64,000 nt of DNA from Streptomyces sp. ISL-1 (GTDB lineage: Bacteria; Actinomycetota; Actinomycetes; Streptomycetales; Streptomycetaceae). Below, piece after piece: positions 46,177 through 54,892 of this stretch. The notes below the pieces were generated by a model, which was not told the origin of the DNA, did not search any database, and saw only the letters and a program-made list of their open reading frames with translations. Positions within the stretch are counted from its first letter, which is position 1; the number at the start of each line of letters is the position of its first letter. The stretch covers positions 62,001 through 126,000 of the forward strand of contig NZ_JAGGOI010000029.1 in assembly GCF_018614585.1 (NCBI RefSeq). Direction: 5' to 3'. Both the position numbers and the translations under genes were made by a program.

Positions 46177-47244
46177 TCAGTTGGTAGGCACCCCGACCTG
46201 GGACCACGCTTTCAGCAGAGCCTCCTGTTCCGCGCCCTCTCCGTAGCGCGAACGCGCGGCGGCCACCGTGAGGGCCGCGAAGTCGCCGAACTGCGCGGTC
46301 GTCGAGAGCTCGCCGCCGGTCAGCACGTCGTACCAGATCTGGCCCGCCCGCTCCCACGCACTGCCGCCCAGCGCGGTTGCGACCAGGTAGAAGGCGTGGT
46401 TCGGGATCCCCGAGTTGATGTGGACGCCGCCGTTGTCGCGACCCGTCCTGACGTAGTCCTCCATCTTCGCGGGCTGCGGGTCCTTGCCGAGGACATCGTC
46501 GTCGTACGCCGTGCCCGGCTCCTTCATCGAGCGCAGCGCGACCCCCGTGACGTTCGGGCCGAGCAGGCCCGCGCCGATCAGCCAGTCGGCCTGGTCGGCG
46601 CTCTGGCCGAGGGAGTACTGCTTGATCAGCGAGCCGAAGACGTCCGACATGGACTCGTTCAGCGCGCCGGACTGGCTGAAGTACTCCAGGTTCGCGGTGT
46701 ACTGCGTGACGCCGTGTGTGAGCTCGTGACCGATCACGTCCACCGGCAGCGTGAAGTCCAGGAACAGATCGTCGTCGCCGTCGCCGAAGACCATCCGCTC
46801 GCCGTCCCAGAAGGCGTTCCCGTACTTCTCGCCGTAGTGCACGGTCGCGTTCAGCGGCAGGCCGGAGTCGTCGATGGAGCGGCGGCCGTACGCCGACAGA
46901 TACAGCTCGAAGGTCGCGCCGAGGCCCGCGTGGGCACGGTTGACCGTGGCGTCCTTGGCGGGCTCGTCGTTCTCGGAGTGCACCTTCTCGCCCGGTACGG
47001 TCTCGCGGTGCCGGGCGTCGTAGATCGTGCGGTTCGGCTTGTCCGGCGCGACGCCGCTCACGCTCGGAGCGAGGCCGCGGACGGTCGTGATCCGGCGGCG
47101 GGTGCGCTGGAGGGCGTCGTGCTCGAGCGTGCGGGCGGCGGGCTCGGCGATCGCGGGATCCTGGGCGCGGGCCAGTTTGTCGAGGACATGGGGCGGCACG
47201 ATGGTGCAGAAGGCCGGGTTGACCCGGCGGGCGTTGGCGTCCAT
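46177..47244 (-). CDS. Protealysin-like M4 metallopeptidase
   Basis: This 355-aa thermolysin-family protease has zinc motif HELTH (residues 173-177) and the third ligand Glu in ALNESMSD about 20 residues on; the C-terminal catalytic His is in NGGVHINSGIPNHAFY. There is no signal peptide. The short N-terminal part with NPAFCTIVPPHVLDKLA is the protealysin-type propeptide, whose PxH/Cys region blocks the active site. It pairs with emfourin. Members are intracellular or non-classically released. Divergent from leuA. Confidence 0.92.
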   Translation of the reverse strand: MDANARRVNPAFCTIVPPHVLDKLARAQDPAIAEPAARTLEHDALQRTRRRITTVRGLAPSVSGVAPDKPNRTIYDARHRETVPGEKVHSENDEPAKDATVNRAHAGLGATFELYLSAYGRRSIDDSGLPLNATVHYGEKYGNAFWDGERMVFGDGDDDLFLDFTLPVDVIGHELTHGVTQYTANLEYFSQSGALNESMSDVFGSLIKQYSLGQSADQADWLIGAGLLGPNVTGVALRSMKEPGTAYDDDVLGKDPQPAKMEDYVRTGRDNGGVHINSGIPNHAFYLVATALGGSAWERAGQIWYDVLTGGELSTTAQFGDFAALTVAAARSRYGEGAEQEALLKAWSQVGVPTN

Positions 47245-47387
47245 GCGGGCGACTGTTGCACTCGGTCATCAGGCTGTCACTAGTTGCCACCATGATTGAC
47301 GAAATGGAGTGATGGATCACCGTTTGGCCGTAACCGAAGTTTCGTCCCGCATAGTGATACGGGACGTCCGGTCACCGCAGCCTCGGC

Positions 47388-47541
47388 TAGAGTGCTCTGC
47401 ATCATGCGTTTCGGGCTGCTTCTTCTTAGCTGCCGCGGCGAGGGCCTGTAGTCGTAGGCCGACCCCCTCCCCGCGGGATCTGCTGCTGCTTCGACCTCAG
47501 TCGGCCGTCCAACTTGATGGACCCCGAGGAGCCCTACGCAA
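47388..47541 (+). promoter_or_regulatory. leuA promoter and attenuation leader
   Basis: TAGAGT (47388-47393) is a plausible -10. The leader encodes a leucine-rich peptide (47404-47451), followed by ~90 nt to leuA with a second CTGCTGCTTC stretch and possible alternative stems (GTCGTAGGCCGAC... with ...GTCGGCCGTCC). This arrangement fits translational attenuation by leucine. Confidence 0.6.
47404..47451 (+). CDS. leuA leader peptide
   Basis: ATG 47404 opens a 15-codon ORF, MRFGLLLLSCRGEGL, with four consecutive Leu codons (CTG, CTT, CTT, CTT) and a final Leu, then TAG. CTT is rare in this genome, which would sharpen sensing of charged tRNA-Leu. Position and content match leucine leader peptides described for actinobacterial leuA. 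Confidence 0.8.
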   Translation: MRFGLLLLSCRGEGL

Positions 47542-49302
47542 ATGTCTGACACTTCTGTCGGTCGCCCCACGCCCGTCACCAACGCGACCCACTCCCAGAA
47601 GCCGTCCGGGATGCCGATCCACAAGTACGGCACGTACGACGCCGTGGACATCCCCGACCGCACCTGGCCCGACGAGCGGATCACCAAGGCCCCCCGCTGG
47701 CTGTCGACCGATCTGCGCGACGGCAACCAGGCCCTGATCGACCCGATGTCGCCGGCCCGCAAGCGCGAGATGTTCGACCTGCTCGTACGCATGGGCTACA
47801 AGGAGATCGAGGTCGGCTTCCCGTCGTCCGGCGAGACCGACTTCGCGTTCGTACGCTCCATCATCGAAGAGGGCGCGATCCCCGAGGACGTGACGATCTC
47901 CGTCCTGACCCAGGCGCGCGAGGAGCTGATCGAGCGCACCGTCGAGTCGGTGCGCGGCGCGCACCGGGCCACCGTCCACCTGTACAACGCCACCGCGCCC
48001 ACCTTCCGCCGTGTCGTCTTCCGCGGCTCGAAGGAGCAGGTCAAGCAGATCGCCGTGGACGGCACGCGGCTGGTGATGGAGTACGCGGACAAGATCCTGA
48101 CCGACGAGACGATCTTCGGCTACCAGTACAGCCCGGAGATCTTCACCGACACCGAGCTGGACTTCGCGCTGGAGGTCTGCGAGGCCGTCTGTGACGTCTG
48201 GCAGCCGGAGGCCGGACGCGAGATCATCCTCAACCTGCCTGCCACGGTGGAGCGTTCGACTCCGTCCACGCACGCCGACCGCTTCGAGTGGATGTCGCGC
48301 AATCTGTCGCGCCGCGAGCACATCTGCCTGTCCGTGCACCCGCACAACGACCGCGGCACCGCCGTCGCCGCCGCCGAGCTGGCGATCATGGCGGGCGCGG
48401 ACCGGATCGAGGGCTGCCTGTTCGGGCAGGGCGAGCGCACCGGCAACGTCGATCTGGTGACGCTGGGCATGAACCTGTTCTCGCAGGGCGTCGACCCGCA
48501 GATCGACTTCTCACAGATCGACGAGATCCGCCGTACGAGCGAGTACTGCAACCAGATGGAGATCCATCCGCGCCACCCCTACGCGGGCGACCTGGTCTAC
48601 ACCGCCTTCTCCGGCTCCCACCAGGACGCCATCAAGAAGGGCTTCGACGCCATGGAGGCCGACGCGGCCGCTCAGGGCAAGACGGTGGACGACATCGAGT
48701 GGGCCGTGCCGTATCTGCCGATCGACCCGAAGGACGTCGGCCGTTCCTACGAGGCAGTCATCCGGGTCAACTCGCAGTCCGGCAAGGGCGGTATCGCGTA
48801 CGTCCTGAAGAACGACCACAAGCTGGACCTGCCGCGCCGGATGCAGATCGAGTTCTCGAAGATCATCCAGGCGAAGACGGACACCGAGGGCGGCGAGGTC
48901 ACGCCGAAGGCGATCTGGTCGGTCTTCCAGGACGAGTACCTGCCGAACCCGGACAACGCCTGGGGCCGTATCCAGCTGCGCTCCGGACAGACCACCACCG
49001 ACACCGACGGCGTCGACACGCTGACCGTCGAGGCGGTCGTGGACGGCGTGGAAACCGTGCTGACCGGCTCCGGCAACGGCCCGATCTCGGCCTTCTTCGA
49101 GGCGCTGAACGCGGTGGGCGTGGACGCCCGGCTGCTGGACTACCAGGAGCACACGATGAGCGAGGGCGCCTCCGCCCAGGCGGCGTCGTACATCGAGTGC
49201 GCGATCGACGGCAAGGTGCTGTGGGGGATCGGCATCGACGCGAACACGACGCGGGCGTCGCTGAAGGCGGTCGTCTCCGCGGTGAACAGGGCCACTCGCT
49301 AG
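47542..49302 (+). CDS. leuA: 2-isopropylmalate synthase
   Basis: This 586-aa first enzyme of leucine synthesis condenses acetyl-CoA with 2-ketoisovalerate. The catalytic TIM barrel has STDLRDGNQALIDPM (~53), metal ligands in SVHPHNDRGT (~275) and GCLFGQGERTGN; the C-terminal LeuA allosteric domain (~470-586) gives leucine feedback. The length is that of the long actinobacterial type (LeuA2). ATG 47542 follows GGAG. It is monocistronic, ending at a perfect hairpin. Confidence 0.97.
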   Translation: MSDTSVGRPTPVTNATHSQKPSGMPIHKYGTYDAVDIPDRTWPDERITKAPRWLSTDLRDGNQALIDPMSPARKREMFDLLVRMGYKEIEVGFPSSGETDFAFVRSIIEEGAIPEDVTISVLTQAREELIERTVESVRGAHRATVHLYNATAPTFRRVVFRGSKEQVKQIAVDGTRLVMEYADKILTDETIFGYQYSPEIFTDTELDFALEVCEAVCDVWQPEAGREIILNLPATVERSTPSTHADRFEWMSRNLSRREHICLSVHPHNDRGTAVAAAELAIMAGADRIEGCLFGQGERTGNVDLVTLGMNLFSQGVDPQIDFSQIDEIRRTSEYCNQMEIHPRHPYAGDLVYTAFSGSHQDAIKKGFDAMEADAAAQGKTVDDIEWAVPYLPIDPKDVGRSYEAVIRVNSQSGKGGIAYVLKNDHKLDLPRRMQIEFSKIIQAKTDTEGGEVTPKAIWSVFQDEYLPNPDNAWGRIQLRSGQTTTDTDGVDTLTVEAVVDGVETVLTGSGNGPISAFFEALNAVGVDARLLDYQEHTMSEGASAQAASYIECAIDGKVLWGIGIDANTTRASLKAVVSAVNRATR

Positions 49303-49314
49303 GACGCGGGGAGC

Positions 49315-49352
49315 AGCGACGGCCGACCGGGTCCGCCCGGTCGGCCGTCGCT
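49315..49352 (+). terminator. Terminator of leuA
   Basis: AGCGACGGCCGACCGGG pairs perfectly with CCCGGTCGGCCGTCGCT around a 4-nt loop. Confidence 0.85.
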
Positions 49353-49670
49353 GTGACGTCCGGGCCTGAGATTCAAGCCCGTTGAGGGTCCCTGTCGAGG
49401 GTCGCTTTCCACTCAGTACTTCATGGCCGCGCGTGCGATTGAACGCGACCGAAGGGGCAGCCGGGCAGGCTGATGGGGTGCTGACGCACGGGACAACGGT
49501 GCCGGTTCCCGGGCGCCGCGCGAGGGCGAGGATCGGCCATGTCCAGCTGTACTCATGCCTGGGTGCTGACGCCACCTCACCGGTGTGGCTAACATCACGT
49601 CAACGCGGCAACGTTGCCGTGGGGGCGCCCCCGTGCCCAAAGGGCTACGGGGGAGTTACGGAGGTGCGAC

Positions 49671-50363
49671 GTGCAGCCAGACCGAGGGCTATTCGGCCGA
49701 AAAGTGTTGGTCTGCGGCGTTCATACTTCCTGGAACACTGTGGGCGACGGTGAGTTCTTCTGCCCCGGTTGCGGAGGCGATCGCAACTACCGCCGCCGCA
49801 CCGGCCGTCGCCGCTTCACCGTCCTCGGAGTGCCCCTGCTGTCGCGCGGCTCGGCGGGTCCGGTCGTCGAATGCGCCGCCTGCCACGGCCACTTCGGCAT
49901 GGACACCCTCGACCACCCCACCACCGCCCGCTTCTCCGCGATGCTCCGTGACGCCGTCCACACCGTCGCCCTGGCCGTCCTCGCCGCCGGAGGCACCTCC
50001 TCCCGCTCGGTCTGCCGGACCGCCGTCGCCACGGTTCGCGCAGCCGGCCTCGACGACTGCACGGAGGACCAGCTCACGGGCCTGATCGAGGCGCTCGCCG
50101 CCGACACCGGCCGTTTCGTCACCGACACCGGGCCCTACGGCGCCGCGCTCGCCATCGAGCTCCACGAGGCGCTGGAGCCGCTCTCGCCGCATCTGGCCCC
50201 CGCGGGCCGCGAGTCGATCCTGCTCCAGGGCGCGCGGATCGCCCTCGCGGACGGGCCGTACAGCCCGGCGGAGCGGGACGTGCTGGCGACGGTGGGCGCG
50301 GCGTTGCGGCTGTGCGCGGACGATACGGCGCGGCTGCTGGCGGCGGCGCGTACGCCGTTCTAA
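49671..50363 (+). CDS. TerB-like protein with zinc ribbons
   Basis: This 230-aa protein has an N-terminal double zinc ribbon (CGVHTSWNTVGDGEFFCPGC and VVECAACHGHFG, ~14-75) joined to an all-helical TerB-type domain (~90-230; FVTDTGPYGAALAIELHEAL..., ALADGPYSPAERDVL). TerB domains are linked to tellurite resistance and metal or stress sensing. GTG 49671 has GGAGGTG directly upstream, while the earlier in-frame ATG at 49614 has none. It is probably monocistronic. The function is unknown. Confidence 0.8.
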   Translation: MQPDRGLFGRKVLVCGVHTSWNTVGDGEFFCPGCGGDRNYRRRTGRRRFTVLGVPLLSRGSAGPVVECAACHGHFGMDTLDHPTTARFSAMLRDAVHTVALAVLAAGGTSSRSVCRTAVATVRAAGLDDCTEDQLTGLIEALAADTGRFVTDTGPYGAALAIELHEALEPLSPHLAPAGRESILLQGARIALADGPYSPAERDVLATVGAALRLCADDTARLLAAARTPF

Positions 50364-50374
50364 CGGGGGCGAGG

Positions 50375-50636
50375 GGGGTTCTACGGGGCTGTTCCCCAAC
50401 CCTCCCCCACGCCCTGGCGGGCGTGGTGGGACCCCCAGTACGGCACACTCCAGCCCCTCCGGCGATTGAGGAGCGGGGTCCGGGGCGGAGCCCCGAAACC
50501 AAGCCTCGTGGGGGTCCCCCCGGACGAAGTCTGGGGGAGTTTGAGGCGCGGGATACGGGGCCGAGGCCCGAATCCCGCCTCGGCCGGCGTTTGAGGCGCC
50601 GGGGCGCGGGGGCGGAGCCCCAGGCTCCGCCCTGCC
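50375..50636. repeat. Palindromic repeat cluster
   Basis: CCTCCCCCACGCCCTGGCGGGCG, CCTCCGGCGATTGAGGA, GGGGCGGAGCCCC (twice), CCCCCCGGACGAAGTCTGGGGGAG and CCGGCGTTTGAGG modules in succession. No gene. The modules match those at 30127, 36587, 38511 and 62585. Confidence 0.8.
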
Positions 50637-50639
50637 CGG

Positions 50640-52001
50640 TCAGGCCTCGCTCGCCCGCAGCATCGCCTCACGCTCGACGATCTTCACGCGCTCGCGGCCT
50701 TCCGCCGCACCCCGCGCCCGCTCCGCCTCGTCCAGCCGGTGCCACCCCTCCCACGTGGTGTACGAAACACCCCTGGCCTCAAGGAAGTTGACGACCGCCT
50801 CCTCGCCCGGCGCCACGGGAGCGTGCAGGCGGCCGTTGCCGTGGTCGTCCAGCAGGTTGGCGACCGTCTCGTTCGCGTCGCCCTTGGTGTGGCCGATCAG
50901 GCCGACCGGGCCGCGCTTGATCCAGCCCGTGACGTACGTCGACCTCATGTGCTCGCCGCCCTCGATGACCCGGCCGCCCTCGTGCGGGACCGTGCCGGTG
51001 AGGAAGTCGAAGGGCAGCTTGGGCAGTTCGTCGGAGAGATAGCCGACGGCGCGGTAGACGGCCCCTATGTCCCACGTGCGCGTCTCGCCCGTGCCGGTGA
51101 CATTGCCCGTGCCGTCCAGCTGGGTGCGCTCCGTACGCAGCCCCACCACGCGACCGTCCTCGCCGATTACTTCGGCAGGCGACTCGAAGAAGTGCAGGAA
51201 CAGCTTGTGCGGCCGGTCGCCGGCGTCCCGGATCGCCCAGTTCTCCAGCGTCTTCGCGACCATGTCCGCCTGCTTGTTGGCACGGCGGGTGGCGATGGAA
51301 CCATCGTCGTAGTCGATGTCCTCGGGGTCGACGATGACCTCGATGGTCGGCGAGTGGTCGAGCTCCCGCAGCTCCATCGGGCTGAACTTGGCCTGCGCGG
51401 GGCCGCGCCGCCCGAACACATGCACCTCGAGTGCCTTGTTCGCGGCGAGGCCCTCGTGCACATTCGGCGGGATCTCGGTCGGCAGCAGCTCGTCCGCGGT
51501 CTTCGCCAGGATGCGCGCCACGTCCAGGGCGACATTGCCGACGCCGAGCACGGCCACCTTCTCGGCCTCCAGCGGCCAGCTGCGCGGCACATCCGGGTGA
51601 CCGTCGTACCAGGAAACGAAATCGGCGGCTCCGTACGAGCCCTCCAGCTCGATGCCGGGTATGTCGAGCGCCCGGTCCGCGTCCGCGCCGGTGGAGAAGA
51701 TCACCGCGTCGTAGAACTCACGCAGATCGTCCAGGCCGATGTCGTTCGGGTAGTCGACATTTCCGAAGAGACGTATCTGCGGCTTGTCGAGCACCTGGTG
51801 GAGGGCGGTGATGATGCCCTTGATCCTCGGGTGGTCGGGCGCGACGCCGTACCGGATCAGCCCGAACGGCGCAGGCATCCGCTCGAAGAGGTCGATGGAG
51901 ACGCCGGGCTCGACAGCGGCCTCGGACTTCAGCAGTGCGTCGGCGGCGTAGATCCCGGCGGGGCCGGCACCGACGATCGCGATCCGCAGAGGGCGGGGCA
52001 T
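50640..52001 (-). CDS. fprA: FAD-dependent ferredoxin-NADP+ reductase (FprA-like)
   Basis: This 453-aa adrenodoxin-reductase-type flavoprotein has FAD-binding IAIVGAGPAGIYAADALL at the N-terminus, the FERMPAPFGLIRYGVAPDHP motif, NADP-binding VAVLGVGNVALDVARIL (~155-172) and GWIKRGPVGLIGHTKGDA near the end. It feeds electrons to ferredoxins, for example for cytochromes P450. ATG 52001 is preceded by AAGGGA. The frame is open 27 bp further upstream but without support. Confidence 0.93.
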   Translation of the reverse strand: MPRPLRIAIVGAGPAGIYAADALLKSEAAVEPGVSIDLFERMPAPFGLIRYGVAPDHPRIKGIITALHQVLDKPQIRLFGNVDYPNDIGLDDLREFYDAVIFSTGADADRALDIPGIELEGSYGAADFVSWYDGHPDVPRSWPLEAEKVAVLGVGNVALDVARILAKTADELLPTEIPPNVHEGLAANKALEVHVFGRRGPAQAKFSPMELRELDHSPTIEVIVDPEDIDYDDGSIATRRANKQADMVAKTLENWAIRDAGDRPHKLFLHFFESPAEVIGEDGRVVGLRTERTQLDGTGNVTGTGETRTWDIGAVYRAVGYLSDELPKLPFDFLTGTVPHEGGRVIEGGEHMRSTYVTGWIKRGPVGLIGHTKGDANETVANLLDDHGNGRLHAPVAPGEEAVVNFLEARGVSYTTWEGWHRLDEAERARGAAEGRERVKIVEREAMLRASEA

Positions 52002-52323
52002 GAATGGTTCCCTTCGAACGAGGTCCACGGGCGTGACCCGGAGAGTGAGACGGTCCGGCGGGTGCGGAGGGAGCCGACTCTCCTACGCCACCCTGGCAAC
52101 GGCGCTCCCACCGCGGTACCCGCCCTGTGCCTATGAACCCATAAGGCTGATCTATGACCCGGTACCCGGGAGGGGCGGGGTAAGGACACCCTAACCTGTC
52201 GCCCCAGGATCACCCGCAGGGCCCCGTACCCGACCGGTTCCGGCCGCGCTCCTATCGCGCCGCCGGGCAGCACGCGGGAAGCTTGGAACCAGGAGGATCT
52301 GCCCGGGTGAAGGGGCCCCCGCA
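52002..52323. other. Divergent intergenic region
   Basis: No gene seen. Besides the candidate iron box at 52181-52197 it holds a GGTACCCG duplication (52115 and 52161) and an AT-rich CCTATGAACCCATAAGGCTG segment that probably contains promoters for fprA and the membrane protein gene. Confidence 0.5.
52181..52197. promoter_or_regulatory. Candidate iron box (DtxR/DmdR-type site)
   Basis: TAAGGACACCCTAACCT matches 13 of 19 positions of the TTAGGTNAGCCTAACCTAA iron-box pattern including the full CCTAACCT half. It lies between fprA and the membrane protein gene and could repress either when iron is replete. By-eye match only. Confidence 0.4.
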
Positions 52324-53166
52324 ATGAACGCTGTCGCAAACACGGCACCCGGCGGCCGTCTCGCCGCCGCGCTCGAGAGCCCGGTCGTCGGGATGTCCCC
52401 GTGGATCATCTTCTCGGCCCTGGTCGGTCCGGGCCGCTTCGAGCTGGCGGTCGCCCTCGCCCTCGCGATGTCGGTGGCGCTCTTCGTTTGGGCGCGGATG
52501 CTCTACCGGGGCACCTCGCTCAAGATCCTGGAAGTGGCGGACCTCGTCTTCTTCGCCGTGCTCGCCGGAGTCGGAGCCGCCGCGTCGCCGGGCACCCTCA
52601 GATGGCTGGAAACGTACGCGGGCGAGATCTCCAACCTCGCGCTGGTGGTCCTGGCCCTCGGCTCGATGGCCGTGCGGGTGCCCTTCACGATGCAGTACGC
52701 ACGCGAACGGGTCGGCCCGGAGTACTGGAAGTCACCGGAGTTCCTCCACACCAACCAAGTGATCACCGGCATCTGGGGCGCGGCCTTCCTCGTCGCGGCC
52801 ATCGCGGGCGGCTTCGGCGACCTGGTCCTGCACAACCCGAACAACCTCTGGACCGCGTGGATCATCCAGATCGCGGCGATCGTCGCCGCGCTGAGCTTCA
52901 CCGAGTGGTACCCACAGGTCGTCCGCAGCCGGCACTGCAGCGGTGAACCCCCGCCGCCGGTGCGCAACCTGCTGATCCCGCTGGCGGGCCTGATCATCCC
53001 GGTGGGCGTCGTCTCACTGATCTTCGACGCCGCGGCGTCCTGGTTCGGCGTCGGGCTGATCCTCATCGGGGTGATCATGGCCCGCGCCATCAACAAGGAC
53101 GCGGAGATGGCACGCTCTAGCGGCGGACACCCTCAACGAAAGCGGTCCAACTGGCGGCTCCGATGA
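52324..53166 (+). CDS. Polytopic membrane protein, unknown function
   Basis: This 280-aa protein has about seven membrane helices: PWIIFSALVG, ELAVALALAMSVALFVW, VADLVFFAVLAGVGAAA, NLALVVLALGSMAVRV, VITGIWGAAFLVAAIAGG, WIIQIAAIVAALSF and LLIPLAGLIIPVGVVSLIF, with a final helix near 250. Conserved-looking polar loop QYARERVGPEYWKSPEFLHTN. No known family recalled with confidence. Its last 50 bp overlap the end of the convergent DUF397 gene, so the final ~16 residues are polar and may be a recent extension. Confidence 0.8.
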   Translation: MNAVANTAPGGRLAAALESPVVGMSPWIIFSALVGPGRFELAVALALAMSVALFVWARMLYRGTSLKILEVADLVFFAVLAGVGAAASPGTLRWLETYAGEISNLALVVLALGSMAVRVPFTMQYARERVGPEYWKSPEFLHTNQVITGIWGAAFLVAAIAGGFGDLVLHNPNNLWTAWIIQIAAIVAALSFTEWYPQVVRSRHCSGEPPPPVRNLLIPLAGLIIPVGVVSLIFDAAASWFGVGLILIGVIMARAINKDAEMARSSGGHPQRKRSNWRLR

Positions 53167-53392
53167 CGAGGACGGGGCCGTCGGGGGTCTTGCTGTCGCG
53201 GACGGGGACGACGCCGGGGACGTTGTCGAGGACTTCGACGCAACTGCCGCCGTCGCCGTCACTGTAGGTGCTCTTGCGCCACTCGGCTGCGCCCACGAAG
53301 TCGTACGCGACCTCGACGCAGTCCTCCCCGCCGGCGCCGCCGCTATAGGTGCTCTTGCGCCACCGGGCGGTGCTCAGGTCGTACTCACGCAT
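53117..53392 (-). CDS. DUF397 protein with two repeats
   Basis: This 91-aa protein carries the DUF397 motif twice: WRKSTYSGGAGGEDCVEVAY (~11-30) and WRKSTYSDGDGGSCVEVLD (~37-55), followed by the usual VPVRDSKTPDGPVLVIGAASWTAFVEGV tail. DUF397 proteins partner DUF5753-type HTH regulators in Streptomyces, as here, where the start overlaps the HTH gene by 19 bp. The duplication of only the first half of the domain is unusual but seen in the family. Confidence 0.88.
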   Translation of the reverse strand: MREYDLSTARWRKSTYSGGAGGEDCVEVAYDFVGAAEWRKSTYSDGDGGSCVEVLDNVPGVVPVRDSKTPDGPVLVIGAASWTAFVEGVRR

Positions 53393-54207
53393 CGTCTGTG
53401 GTCCTCCGCCGCCGACTCGACCAGGGTCAGGGTCGCCTCCGGCGACAGCGCGGCGGCCCTCAGTAGATCGTATGTGCCCTGCACCCGCTTCACCAGGGCC
53501 GGATTGTCCAGCAGATTCCCCGAATACACCGCCTCTGTATAGGCGGTTGGCGGTGCGTCCTCGAACTCCATGAGCGTCAGCATTTTGCCCATCTGAGGGT
53601 GCGCACCCGCTGCGTACGGCAGCACCTGAATGAGGGTCTTGCGCTCGCGGACCAGCGCCGCGAGGTGGTCCAGCTGGCGCGCCATCGTGGCGGGGCCGCC
53701 CGCCGGGATGCGCAGAGCGGTCTCGTGCAGGATCGCCCAATACTCGGGCCGTGCAGCGTCCTTAAGGATCTCCGCGCGGTCCAGGCGCGCCTTGACCGTC
53801 TCCTCGACGTACTCGTCGGCGGCGAGCGGATTGCTCGCCAGGACGACCGCCCGGGCGTATTCCGCGGTCTGGAGGAGCCCGGGCACCACCGTCGGCGCGA
53901 ACTCGCAGATCCTCGTCGCCAGCGCCTCCAGCTCCGCTGCGGCGGCGAAGTACTCCGCGTACCGCGAAGTACTGATCAGCTTCCGGCACATCCGCTCGAA
54001 AAAGCCTCCGGTTTGCAGCGTCTCATCGATCCGCTGCGCCACATCCAATTGCGGCTTCCGAATGGCCTGTTCGAATTGACCGACGTACCCACCCGACACG
54101 AAAACCCGCGCGCCCAGGGCCGACTAAGTGAATCCCGCCTCCTCGCGCAGCCGCTTCAACTCGGCCCCGAAGAACTCCCAAGCCGCCTGCCGTGAACCGT
54201 TGGCCAT
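53374..54207 (-). pseudogene. XRE/DUF5753 regulator broken by an amber codon
   Basis: Read from ATG 54207 the protein begins with a normal HTH start (WEFFGAELKRLREEAGFT), then hits TAG (54124-54126) at codon 28 inside the helix-turn-helix. Translation of the same frame continues as SALGARVFVSGGYVGQFEQA and a complete DUF5753 domain (~60-275). TTG (Leu) to TAG would be a single change, as relatives have Leu there. The only intact ORF starts at GTG 54099, without a ribosome site and without most of the HTH, so the regulator should not bind DNA. Confidence 0.85.
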
Positions 54208-54323
54208 AAATCAACCCCCTTGTGCAGCTGCCCAGTTGTAGTGCGCATACCCCTGTCGAGGATAGCCGCGGCCCGTCACCGTTGTAATGCGAAACGTGAA
54301 GTCGGATCGGGCAGGGAAGTCTC

Positions 54324-54563
54324 ATGGCTCGCAAGGAAAACCCGCGGCACTCGGTGGAATGCATCGAAGAGGCGGAGGAAGCTGTGAACAAATTGCGTAC
54401 GGCTCTGGAACGGTCCGGCATTACCCTGCCGTCGCTGCGCCTGGAGCCCGCTTCGTACGCACGGGAGGCGCCCTGTCCCCTGGTCGAATTGGGGCGCTGC
54501 ACCATCGACATCGTCCGCGTGCTCACGGCAGTACTGCCGAAGGAAGGAGGAGTCGCACGGTGA
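54324..54563 (+). CDS. Small conserved hypothetical protein
   Basis: This 79-aa protein, MARKENPRHSVECIEEAEEA..., is mainly helical with a Cys near 13 and a CPLVELGRCTIDIV segment. GGGAAG precedes the ATG. It is divergent from the XRE regulator, and its stop overlaps the next GTG (GTGA). Such small genes are regular neighbours of DUF397/XRE modules in Streptomyces. Unknown function. Confidence 0.7.
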   Translation: MARKENPRHSVECIEEAEEAVNKLRTALERSGITLPSLRLEPASYAREAPCPLVELGRCTIDIVRVLTAVLPKEGGVAR

Positions 54564-54775
54564 CGCCGCCCGTCGGGTCCTACGTCGTCGACATCCGCAC
54601 CGGACAGGTGGGCCGGCTCATGGGGGAGGCGGGCCACCGGCTGCTGCTGAGACCGGTCGGCGGGGGCCGGGAGTGGGATTGCGAGCCGGACGACGTGCGG
54701 CCCGCGACCGCGGCGGAGCGGATCAGTGCGACGACGGCGTATGTGAACGCCCGCAGCAGGGGCGAGGTGACCTGA
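54560..54775 (+). CDS. Small conserved hypothetical protein
   Basis: This 71-aa protein, MTPPVGSYVVDIRTGQVGRL, with beta-rich start (VVDIRTGQVG, LLLRPVGGGREWDC) is a compact SH3-like or barrel candidate. The GTG overlaps the upstream stop. The pattern, a short helical protein followed by a short beta protein next to an XRE regulator, is known in Streptomyces without function. Confidence 0.7.
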   Translation: MTPPVGSYVVDIRTGQVGRLMGEAGHRLLLRPVGGGREWDCEPDDVRPATAAERISATTAYVNARSRGEVT

Positions 54776-54860
54776 CGTCGCCGTCCCGAGCCTGCTTCGC
54801 TCACTCGGCGCAGGGGTGTGAACTGCACTCGTTCTAGGGAAGAATGAGCATTTATTAGCG

Positions 54861-54892
54861 ATCACGAGTGATACGTCTCTACGGTCGGTTTT
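54861..54892 (+). promoter_or_regulatory. Palindrome and leaderless promoter of the IS607-type element
   Basis: ATCAC-GA-GTGAT (54861-54872) is a perfect inverted repeat in an AT-rich segment, a candidate recombinase binding site near the element's left end. TACGGT (54880-54885) lies 7 nt before the GTG of the recombinase gene. Confidence 0.45.

Noticed and set aside
54276..54323. Alternative start for the 54560 gene upstream at 54287
   Set aside because: That frame overlaps the 79-aa gene entirely and has no ribosome site; the GTGA overlap supports 54560.
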